The notes: a model not told the origin generated them from the letters alone. A stretch of 6,273 bases of DNA from Candidatus Nomurabacteria bacterium (GCA_943354525.1 CALRCI010000035.1:1-6273), one strand, 5' to 3'; positions 1 through 5,261 are shown, numbered from the stretch's first letter. Made by a program: numbers and translations.

Positions 1-492
1 TGACTTGAGATGCTCGATTGCTGGCGCGACAGTCGCATCATAAAACTCGAGCCGACCGCGAATCGCTGCTTCAGAATCGTCCGCTCGGCCGCGTCCGATC
101 ATGCGACGAGTCACCTCTTCGGCTGGCACATCAATATCAATGATGATGGGATTTTCGCGCTTATAAAATGCGAGCATCGTGATCAATGCCTCGGCTTGCA
201 GATTCGTCCGTACGACACCGTCAACGAATAAATGCTGCGAAGGATTAAATTCATTGAGCAGTTTGGTTACGAATAAGCTGATCGTCAGCACATCAGGGGC
301 AAGTTCCCCGGCATTCAAGATCTGTCGCACACAATCCTGCGCGTATCCGTTTTTCTGGCTGAACGCGCGGAACAATTCACCCATGACAAGCGAGAAATTT
401 TCTCCGCCGACTGACTTCTTCAGAAGCTCCAGCTGCGTGCCCTTGCCTGAGCCCGAGCGTCCGACGAATATGAATGTATATGGTTGTTGCAT
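1..492 (-). CDS. adk: Adenylate kinase family nucleoside monophosphate kinase, C-terminus cut by window edge
   Basis: The frame opens at an ATG (complement of 490-492) and runs 164 codons to the left edge with no stop, so the C-terminus is missing. It should catalyse reversible phosphate transfer between ATP and AMP in the cytoplasm. Visible motifs are the P-loop GRSGSGKGTQ (residues 11-20), GELFR (38-42) at the NMP-binding position, NAGELAPD (60-67, the usual xxGxLVPD), DGVVR (91-95, normally DGFPR) and RGRADDSEAAIRGRLEFY (134-151). The last shows a minimal LID: the segment between the two arginine-containing motifs is only a few residues, with no zinc-finger LID. It lies downstream of secY, its usual neighbour in the spc operon. 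DGVVR departs from the consensus but keeps the Asp, Gly and Arg. The family is clear; strict AMP specificity is inferred. Confidence 0.88.
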   Translation of the reverse strand, partial: MQQPYTFIFVGRSGSGKGTQLELLKKSVGGENFSLVMGELFRAFSQKNGYAQDCVRQILNAGELAPDVLTISLFVTKLLNEFNPSQHLFVDGVVRTNLQAEALITMLAFYKRENPIIIDIDVPAEEVTRRMIGRGRADDSEAAIRGRLEFYDATVAPAIEHLKS

Positions 493-508
493 AGCGATAG
501 TAGTATAT

Positions 509-548
509 AGCAAAAATCACAAATAATGAATTATTTGTGATTTTTGCT
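509..548. repeat. Perfect AT-rich inverted repeat between secY and adk; possible terminator or operator
   Basis: Two 19-nt arms (509-527 and 530-548) are exact reverse complements separated by only GA at 528-529. In the minus-strand transcript the hairpin starts 39 nt after the secY stop and ends 16 nt before the adk ATG. The outer part of the arms is an A5 / T5 block, so the 3' arm supplies a short U-tract. This gives the outline of a bidirectional intrinsic terminator, although the stem is poor in GC. A palindromic protein-binding site or an mRNA 5' hairpin controlling adk would look the same. The repeat is directly visible; its function is inferred. Confidence 0.75.
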
Positions 549-559
549 TCTGTAGTTAC

Positions 560-580
560 ATGTCAATTGTCAAACGTCAA
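560..580 (-). repeat. Three tandem TTGAC heptamers after secY; possible -35-like elements
   Basis: On the minus strand this reads TTGACGT, TTGACAA, TTGACAT, three back-to-back heptamers sharing the TTGAC core, beginning 8 nt past the secY stop. Two of the units contain a perfect TTGACA -35 hexamer. No convincing -10 lies 16-18 nt downstream of any of them; the best is TAACTA, 16 nt after the first unit. An adk promoter here is therefore possible but not shown. The repeats could instead be a binding site. Confidence 0.45.
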
Positions 581-587
581 ATGTTTC

Positions 588-1850
588 CTAGTATTCCCGC
601 ATGGAGAGCTGCGCGTCGAGTTTCTTGATGAGGTCGAGAACAACGGAGACCACGATGAGGAGCGCCGTACCACCGATGGCGATTGCCGTAATACCAGTTG
701 CAGCTTGGACGATCATCGGAAGCACTGCCACAACACCGAGGAAGAGTGCGCCGACGAGCGTAATGCGAGTGACAATATTGCCGATGTACTTCTCAGTCTC
801 ATTACCTGGACGAACGCCGGGCACAAATGCGCCATTCTTCTGGAGGTTTGTCGCCATAGCGTGCGGATCAAACGTGACTGCAGTATAGAAATAGGTGAAG
901 AGGACGACGAGAACGAAGTAGACCGAGACATAGAGCCACGTCGTGTGTGAGAAGTTCACGAGCGCGTGACCGATGCTCGAAATGATGCCACTTTTGGCAC
1001 CGATAATGAGATTACCGATGAGTTGTGGGAAGAGCAGGAGTGAGAGTGCGAAGATGATCGGCATCACGCCAGCCTGGTTGATACGAATTGGAACATACGT
1101 CGAGGTGCCACCGTACACTTTCATACCGCGAACTTGCTTGGCATACGTGACGGGAATTGGACGCTCAGCCTCAGTCACTGCGACCACTCCAGCGATAAGC
1201 AAGAGACCCACGAGGACGAAAACGATGTAGAGAGGAATTTGCGATGGCGTGTAGGTGAAGAGAAGTCGTCCGATTTCTGTCGGAATACCAGCCACGATAC
1301 CGGCGAAGATGATCATGGAGATACCATTACCAATACCGAATTCAGTCATGAGCTCGCCGAGCCACATGAGAAGGATTGAACCCGCAACGACGACTGAGAG
1401 CGCCGTGACAAGTGTGATGCCGGAGAGGTGCGTGAGGATGCCAGCACGCTCAAGGAGCACCATGAGGCCGAAACCTTGGAGAAGTGCGAGTGGAATGGTC
1501 AGAATACGTGAGTACTGCGTGAATTTCTTGCGGCCAATCTCCCCTTCTTCGTGGTACATCGATTTGAGTGATGGCACCATGATGGTGAGGAGCTGCATGA
1601 TGATTGAGGCCGTGATGAACGGACCGACACCGAGCATGATAACGGAGAGTTTGGAAAGTCCGCCGCCGGAGAAAATGTTGAGGATGCCGAGGAATTGATT
1701 GTTCGCGAGAAATGCGGCAAGCTTCGTCGTATCAATTCCCGGAATTGGAATTGCCGCGAGTAAGCGAAAAAGTGCGAAGATCAAAACGACGAAGAGAATC
1801 CGATTGCGGATCTGCTTGGCGGTGAAAAGTGTTTTGATGTTGGTCCACAT
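588..1850 (-). other. secY: SecY moiety of the rplO-secY frame
   Basis: These 420 residues have the normal SecY layout of ten membrane segments. TM1 carries RLLAAIPIPGID, followed by the plug region, and TM2 has GVGPFITASIIMQLL. The cytosolic loop after TM6 contains AERPIPVTYAKQVRG, the conserved ribosome/SecA-contacting loop. The next cytosolic loop holds NLQKNGAFVPGVRPG, and the tail ends LIKKLDAQLSMREY. All core features are intact, so this should be a working channel subunit. Its N-terminus is cytosolic in the family, so an attached L15 would be on the ribosome side. The ATG at 1848-1850 is the start expected for a separate secY. Confidence 0.92.
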
Positions 1851-2300
1851 ATGATGTTTTTCTGTGACTGCGGTTGCTGCGAGACTGCCGCCTGCTTTCT
1901 CAATGGTTGCTTTTGCTCCAGCGGTGACGAGACATTTAGAAACACTGAGCTTCACTTCGAGCGTACCGCCGAGAAGTTTGACTGCTGGCACACGACCCTT
2001 CACGGTCTTGATGATACCTGCCTCAACGAGTGAGATCGGTGTGACTGCGCTGCCGGCTGGAAGTTTGGCAAGACGATCAAGCGTGATGACAACTGGCTTT
2101 ATGGCGATCGATGGCTCACGATAACCGCGAAGCTTCGGGAGCTTCTTAATGATATCACGAAGTTCCGGACGCTTCTTGCGACCTGCACGAGCGTTCTGAC
2201 CTTTGGTGCCGCGGCCCGAAGTCTTGCCTCGAGTACCGCCACGACCGACGGTCTTGTGACTCTTCTGTTTGTGATTTCGTTTTATTTCGTGGATTTGCAT
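588..2300 (-). CDS. rplO-secY: Ribosomal protein L15 fused in frame to preprotein translocase subunit SecY
   Basis: This is one open frame of 570 codons ending in TAG (complement of 588-590). Residues 1 to about 146 are a full uL15, with an Arg/Gly-rich 23S rRNA-binding tail (about 18-40) and the usual C-terminal AKATIEKAGG. Residues 151-570 are a full SecY of normal length, starting with the typical MWTNIKTLF. No stop codon separates them; the junction is TEKHHMW at residues 146-152. L15 is a large-subunit assembly protein, and SecY is the ten-helix channel through which nascent proteins cross or enter the inner membrane. The start is 4 nt after the rpsE stop, so translation is probably coupled. 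No Shine-Dalgarno precedes either the L15 start or the SecY methionine. The two families are certain; whether the cell makes one chain, two chains, or the sequence has lost a stop is open. Confidence 0.9.
   Translation of the reverse strand: MQIHEIKRNHKQKSHKTVGRGGTRGKTSGRGTKGQNARAGRKKRPELRDIIKKLPKLRGYREPSIAIKPVVITLDRLAKLPAGSAVTPISLVEAGIIKTVKGRVPAVKLLGGTLEVKLSVSKCLVTAGAKATIEKAGGSLAATAVTEKHHMWTNIKTLFTAKQIRNRILFVVLIFALFRLLAAIPIPGIDTTKLAAFLANNQFLGILNIFSGGGLSKLSVIMLGVGPFITASIIMQLLTIMVPSLKSMYHEEGEIGRKKFTQYSRILTIPLALLQGFGLMVLLERAGILTHLSGITLVTALSVVVAGSILLMWLGELMTEFGIGNGISMIIFAGIVAGIPTEIGRLLFTYTPSQIPLYIVFVLVGLLLIAGVVAVTEAERPIPVTYAKQVRGMKVYGGTSTYVPIRINQAGVMPIIFALSLLLFPQLIGNLIIGAKSGIISSIGHALVNFSHTTWLYVSVYFVLVVLFTYFYTAVTFDPHAMATNLQKNGAFVPGVRPGNETEKYIGNIVTRITLVGALFLGVVAVLPMIVQAATGITAIAIGGTALLIVVSVVLDLIKKLDAQLSMREY
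1851..2300 (-). other. rplO: L15 moiety of the rplO-secY frame
   Basis: These 150 codons match the usual size of bacterial L15. The N-terminal tail has the alternating GRG/GKTSGRG/KGQ pattern that threads into 23S rRNA. The C-terminal globular part carries TPISLVEAGIIK (about 87-98) and LGGTLEVKLSV (about 110-120). Other L15 proteins stop shortly after the AIEAAGG-like motif, so only about 8 residues (ATAVTEKH) are extra before the SecY methionine. Those residues may be former intergenic or C-terminal sequence. Confidence 0.9.
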
Positions 2301-2304
2301 GGGA

Positions 2305-2925
2305 TTATTTCTGAGCTAGCGTTTCTGGTGCTGCGTCTGCTTTTTCTTCGGCCATGATTTCTTTGACAACCTCGGCGCGATTCTTCGGAGCAGCAAACTG
2401 TGCGAGGGCAATCATGACTGCACGGCCGTTGTTGAGCTTGTTCTTACTGCCAGAGCGAATTTTCGAAGTGACGTCTTTGATGCCGGCGAGTACGAGGAGA
2501 TCGCGCACTGCTGAACCCGATACCATACCGCGTCCGTGGTTTGGAGTGAGTGAGACACGTGATGCACAATACTTCGCCTTCGTCTCATACGGAATAGACA
2601 TCTTGTCAGTGAGTTTGAGTTTGAGCATGTTCTTCTTCGCACTCTTGAGCGCCTTTGTGATGGCAAGTGCTGTGTCACCAGCCTTGCCGGTACCTAAGCC
2701 CACTCCGCCTTTCTTGTCGCCGATTGCGAGTGCAACTGAGAATGTCATGCGGCGTCCGCCGGAAACGACACGAGTCACGCGACGAATGGCGAGAATCTTC
2801 TGATCAAATTCAGGCTTTGGACGATCGAAACTGCCACGTCCGCCACGAGGACCTCCGCGAGAAGGACCACGTCCATTACCGCGTGGTGCACCTCCAGTTT
2901 TCTGTTGTGTATTGTTTGGTTCCAT
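2305..2925 (-). CDS. rpsE: 30S ribosomal protein S5 with RGG-rich N-terminal extension
   Basis: uS5 of the small subunit, which acts in decoding fidelity and in 30S assembly near helix 34 and the mRNA entry site. The core runs from about residue 38: KILAIRRVTRVVSGGRRM begins the RNA-binding domain, GDKKGGVGLGTGKAGDTALAI (about 69-89) is the family signature, and LLVLAGIKDVTSKIRSGSKN forms the C-terminal domain. The total of 206 residues is longer than the usual 165 or so. The excess is a low-complexity N-terminus (about 11-32) rich in RG, RGG and P, plus an Ala/Glu-rich tail. The gene starts 5 nt after the rplR stop and stops 4 nt before rplO. Canonical spc operons have rpmD between rpsE and rplO; here there is no room for it. 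Confidence 0.97.
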   Translation of the reverse strand: MEPNNTQQKTGGAPRGNGRGPSRGGPRGGRGSFDRPKPEFDQKILAIRRVTRVVSGGRRMTFSVALAIGDKKGGVGLGTGKAGDTALAITKALKSAKKNMLKLKLTDKMSIPYETKAKYCASRVSLTPNHGRGMVSGSAVRDLLVLAGIKDVTSKIRSGSKNKLNNGRAVMIALAQFAAPKNRAEVVKEIMAEEKADAAPETLAQK

Positions 2926-2930
2926 AAAAT

Positions 2931-3275
2931 TTAGAAGACGAGACCTGCCTTACGAGCAGCATCAGCGAGTAATTTAATACGGCCAGTGTAGCGGAATCCG
3001 TTGCGATCGAAAACAACTTTGGAAATTTTCTTCGTGCCTGCAGTTGCGGCAATCATTTCACCAACTTTCTCTGCACGGGCAGTCTTCGCGCCAGTTTTCA
3101 GCGTGAGGTCAGATGCACTTGCGAGTGTCTTGCCTGCCTCGTCATCGATGAGCTGCGCATAGATAAATTTGTTTGAGCGGAACACGGAGAGGCGTGGGCA
3201 CGCAGCCGTACCAGAAACTTTGGTGCGAATCTTTTTCTTCAAGCGTATTCGTTTGTCAGTCTTGTTTTGGATCAT
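2931..3275 (-). CDS. rplR: 50S ribosomal protein L18
   Basis: uL18 binds 5S rRNA and helps build the central protuberance of the large subunit. The 114-residue length is normal. The basic N-terminus (KRIRLKKKIRTKVSGT) is followed by the family motif PRLSVFRSNKFIYAQLIDD (about 27-45), then VVFDRNGFRYTGRIKLLADAAR (about 87-108) and the standard ending AGLVF. It starts 11 nt after the rplF stop. The spacer is AT-rich (TTTTTAAATAT before the ATG) with no Shine-Dalgarno. Confidence 0.97.
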   Translation of the reverse strand: MIQNKTDKRIRLKKKIRTKVSGTAACPRLSVFRSNKFIYAQLIDDEAGKTLASASDLTLKTGAKTARAEKVGEMIAATAGTKKISKVVFDRNGFRYTGRIKLLADAARKAGLVF

Positions 3276-3286
3276 ATATTTAAAAA

Positions 3287-3820
3287 CTATGCGCTCTTCT
3301 TACCCTGCTTGCGACGAACGACTTCGCCATCATAATGAAAGCCCTTGCCTTTGTATGGTTCTGGTTTCTTCATCGCGCGGACTTTTGCCGTCCATGCGCC
3401 GACGAGATCTTTGTCGATACCAGTGACGGTGACGACGTTCTTCTCAGCGGTGACAGTAAGACCTGCAGGAATTTCTACATTGACTGGGTGCGAGAAGCCG
3501 AGCGCGAGGTTGAGGATGTTGCCTTTGACTTCACTTTTGAAACCGACACCTTCGAGGATCAGCTTCTTCATGAACGGTGTGTTCACACCGGCAATCATGT
3601 TCTTCACATGTGATGCGTACGTACCCCAGAGTGCGCGAGAGAGGAGGTCGTCTTTCTTTGGAGCAAATGTGACGAGCGCGCCATCAATCGTGATCGCGAT
3701 TTCATCGCGAAATGGACGAGTGAGGACACCCTTCGGACCTTTGACCGTCATCAAACCATCAGCGAGAGCTACTTCTGTACCGGCTGGAATATTGAGCTGT
3801 TGTTTTCCTACACGTGACAT
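3287..3820 (-). CDS. rplF: 50S ribosomal protein L6
   Basis: uL6 sits near the GTPase-associated centre of the large subunit, close to the sarcin-ricin loop. The 177 residues match the family and contain the two repeated beta-rich domains. Landmarks are MSRVGKQQLNIPAG at the N-terminus, TVKGPKG (about 25-31), LILEGVGFKSEVKGN (about 87-101) and the C-terminal signature PEPYKGKGFHYDGE (about 153-166). A 37-nt AT-rich gap separates it from rpsH, the widest inside the cluster. No promoter or terminator was convincing in that gap. Confidence 0.97.
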   Translation of the reverse strand: MSRVGKQQLNIPAGTEVALADGLMTVKGPKGVLTRPFRDEIAITIDGALVTFAPKKDDLLSRALWGTYASHVKNMIAGVNTPFMKKLILEGVGFKSEVKGNILNLALGFSHPVNVEIPAGLTVTAEKNVVTVTGIDKDLVGAWTAKVRAMKKPEPYKGKGFHYDGEVVRRKQGKKSA

Positions 3821-3857
3821 ATAATTTTTATCGATTTAGATAGTGAGTTCATCGAAT

Positions 3858-4244
3858 CTACCAGATACTAAATAACGCTTCGCCGCCGACATGTTCTTTG
3901 CGAGCCTGCTTGTCAGTCATAATGCCTTTCGGAGTTGAATAAACGATGGTGCCAGTTCCCTGACGTGTCGGACGCATGTCTTTCACGCTCTGGTAGACAC
4001 GGCGGGATGGCTTCGAGAGACGCTTCACTTCTGAAACGCGCGGCTTCTCGCCATTGTAGAGGAGACCAACTTCGATAGAGGGAACGTTCTTCTTTACTTT
4101 TTTCGAGACTGCACCGACGTAGCCTTCACGTTCGAGACAGAGTGCGATCGCGTGCTTGAGTTTCGAATAGGGAAAAACAACAGATTCGTGACCAGCACGA
4201 GAACCGTTCTTTATCATTATGAGCATGTCGTTGATGATATCCAT
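3858..4244 (-). CDS. rpsH: 30S ribosomal protein S8
   Basis: uS8 is a primary 16S rRNA binder that organises the central domain. In E. coli it also represses the spc operon. The 128-residue protein starts DIINDMLIMIKNG, the family's DPIADMLTRIRNA motif. It carries the C-terminal rRNA-binding signature STPKGIMTDKQARKEHVGGEALFSIW (about 103-128), where the Ser-Thr-Pro-x-Gly and Gly-Gly-Glu blocks are the expected contacts. Its start is 13 nt after the rpsN stop, with TTTTTCAATTCTC just upstream and no Shine-Dalgarno. Confidence 0.97.
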   Translation of the reverse strand: MDIINDMLIMIKNGSRAGHESVVFPYSKLKHAIALCLEREGYVGAVSKKVKKNVPSIEVGLLYNGEKPRVSEVKRLSKPSRRVYQSVKDMRPTRQGTGTIVYSTPKGIMTDKQARKEHVGGEALFSIW

Positions 4245-4257
4245 GAGAATTGAAAAA

Positions 4258-4443
4258 TTACCAAGATGACTTGCGGACGCCGGGGATCATACCCTCGTTC
4301 GCGAGTTCGCGGAAGCAAATACGGCAGAGACCGAAATCACGCATAAAGCCGCGACCGCGACCGCAGCGGAAGCAACGGTTTTTAGCCCGAGTACTGAACT
4401 TGGGCTTGCGAGTCGAACGATAGACTGTGGAGGTTTTTGCCAT
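4258..4443 (-). CDS. rpsN: 30S ribosomal protein S14, zinc-binding type
   Basis: uS14 of the 30S head. The 61-residue length and the four-cysteine site (C24, C27, C40, C43 in CFRC and CRIC) mark the short zinc-binding (type Z) form rather than the roughly 100-residue zinc-free form. The C-terminus GMIPGVRKSSW is standard. It is the first gene of the cluster, preceded by its own promoter and leader. Normally rplE lies immediately upstream; here there is non-coding sequence and then an unrelated kinase. The ATG at 4443 follows TTTTTAATAT with no Shine-Dalgarno. Confidence 0.97.
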   Translation of the reverse strand: MAKTSTVYRSTRKPKFSTRAKNRCFRCGRGRGFMRDFGLCRICFRELANEGMIPGVRKSSW

Positions 4444-4446
4444 ATA

Positions 4447-4551
4447 TTAAAAATTGCCGAGAGCCTCGTCCTCGGTATCACGCGTATGTGCTTGGTGCCC
4501 ATAGAATCTATGGAAATCAAGGAGAAACGCGGACCGGAAGACTGAGAACAT
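4447..4551 (-). CDS. Possible 34-residue leader peptide upstream of rpsN
   Basis: A short frame begins at the ATG at 4551, about 5 nt from the predicted transcription start, and stops at TAA (4449-4447), 3 nt before the rpsN ATG. The peptide starts MFSVFRSAFLL and is rich in Phe (six of 34). Its last codons lie inside the terminator-like hairpin just before rpsN, the geometry of a coupled or attenuated leader. The frame extends upstream of the promoter as well, so it may be chance. I recognise no family and claim no function. Confidence 0.2.
   Translation of the reverse strand: MFSVFRSAFLLDFHRFYGHQAHTRDTEDEALGNF
4457..4475 (-). promoter_or_regulatory. Terminator-like hairpin in the rpsN leader; candidate attenuator
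   Basis: In the minus-strand transcript CCGAG (4475-4471) can pair with CTCGG (4461-4457) across a 9-nt loop, with one possible extra G-U pair. It is followed by CAATTTTTAA, which ends 5 nt before the rpsN ATG. This is the shape of a weak intrinsic terminator placed between the promoter and the first gene, as in leader attenuation. The stem is short, so occurrence by chance is possible. Confidence 0.35.
4499..4513. repeat. Short palindrome in the rpsN leader
   Basis: CCATAGA (4499-4505) and TCTATGG (4507-4513) are perfect 7-nt arms around a single central base. It lies in the middle of the roughly 110-nt leader between the promoter and rpsN. As RNA the hairpin would need to open a pair or two to form a loop; as DNA it could be a dimer-binding site. 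Its function is unknown. Confidence 0.4.
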
Positions 4552-4562
4552 CTCTGGTCCTG

Positions 4563-4590
4563 ATACTAGCAAATCAGGGGGTTTTGTCAA
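4563..4590 (-). promoter_or_regulatory. Promoter of the rpsN-led ribosomal protein cluster
   Basis: A perfect -35 TTGACA (4590-4585) is followed by a 16-nt spacer and TAGTAT (4568-4563), four of six matches to the -10 consensus. An extended -10 TG lies one base upstream of the hexamer. The predicted start is near 4556, giving a leader of about 110 nt before rpsN. It sits directly downstream of the terminator of the preceding gene, which supports a real transcription boundary. Confidence 0.65.
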
Positions 4591-4609
4591 ATTTGCCAAG
4601 ACACTGATT

Positions 4610-4639
4610 AAAAAAGAATGCCCGAGATGAGCATTCTTT
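4610..4639 (-). terminator. Intrinsic terminator after the CMP kinase gene
   Basis: Perfect 9-bp arms AAAGAATGC (4613-4621) and GCATTCTTT (4631-4639) enclose a 9-nt loop. In the minus-strand transcript the stem runs into six U residues (complement of A at 4610-4615, three of them paired). It begins 19 nt after the kinase stop codon, the expected position. Confidence 0.8.
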
Positions 4640-4658
4640 ACCCGATTAGTGGAAAAAT

Positions 4659-5243
4659 TTATTCCGCCAGCCATGTATTGAAACCGGCGACAACCATCGC
4701 TGCGGCTTCTTTCTTGGAGTGCACTCCCGTATCGATGACGAGATCGAAATTCTCCAGAGCATAGTGGTCTTCGATACCGTAGTATTTTTTATAGCGTTCC
4801 CGCTCGCTCGCGACACGTTTCTCTTGGTTAGCTTTGACTTCATCAACAGTCTTCGGAGTTTCAGTCGCTTCCCCTTTCCGTTTCGCGGCATTGTCTTCAA
4901 AATCCTTGAGCACGCGTGTTGCAGCAACATCGGGGTCGAGCAACAGAAATACTTTGAAGGATTCCGGTGCGAGGAACCATCCCAAGCGAGAATCAATAAC
5001 AAAATTATCATGTGTATCCATGAATTCTTTCTGCTTCTGGTCTATTTCCTGGTCGATGGCAGAATCATTCTTGGCGAGAACCCCGAGTTCTTCGAGGCTT
5101 ACTCCGCGCTCGGCCGCCATGGCACGCATGAAATCTCCTCCTGAATGATGCGGATACTTGAGTTCAGTTGCGACAAGTTTTGCAGTTGTAGACTTCCCGC
5201 TCCCTAATCCGCCGGCAATAGTAATAATGTGTCTTTTTTTCAT
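4659..5243 (-). CDS. cmk: Cytidylate kinase, archaeal/AAA type
   Basis: This should phosphorylate CMP or dCMP with ATP in the pyrimidine nucleotide pathway. The 194-residue protein has a P-loop GGLGSGKST (11-19), SGGDFMR (34-40, the archaeal SAGDIFR motif), EELGVLAKNDSAIDQEIDQKQ (51-71, strongly like archaeal CMP kinases), IDSRLGW (83-89), LLLDPDVAATRV (100-111) and YYGIEDHYALENFDLVIDT (154-172). This order fits the short archaeal-type enzyme, not the roughly 225-residue E. coli type. The start at 5243 was chosen because homology begins there (MKKRHIITIAGG). The frame stays open upstream to an ATG at 5333, but that one overlaps the previous gene's terminator. The enzyme family is well supported; the substrate is inferred from family likeness. 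Confidence 0.85.
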   Translation of the reverse strand: MKKRHIITIAGGLGSGKSTTAKLVATELKYPHHSGGDFMRAMAAERGVSLEELGVLAKNDSAIDQEIDQKQKEFMDTHDNFVIDSRLGWFLAPESFKVFLLLDPDVAATRVLKDFEDNAAKRKGEATETPKTVDEVKANQEKRVASERERYKKYYGIEDHYALENFDLVIDTGVHSKKEAAAMVVAGFNTWLAE

Positions 5244-5261
5244 GTGTTCTGATTTTACACG

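Noticed and set aside
560..580. CRISPR-like or larger tandem repeat
   Set aside because: Only three 7-nt units with no spacer structure; too short for any array.
537..1698. Plus-strand open frames opposite secY (for example 537-950 and 1255-1698)
   Set aside because: They lie antisense to a fully conserved membrane protein, have no recognisable domain, and their composition mirrors the complementary strand.
1840..1900. Single-base frameshift explaining the L15-SecY continuity
   Set aside because: Neither alternative frame on this strand has a stop close to the junction, and both halves are already in the correct frame. Only a substitution or loss of a longer segment could have removed a stop.
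2354..2803. 149-codon plus-strand frame opposite rpsE, and a similar 159-codon frame (3345-3824) opposite rplF
   Set aside because: Both are antisense to highly conserved ribosomal proteins and read as shadow frames without family motifs.
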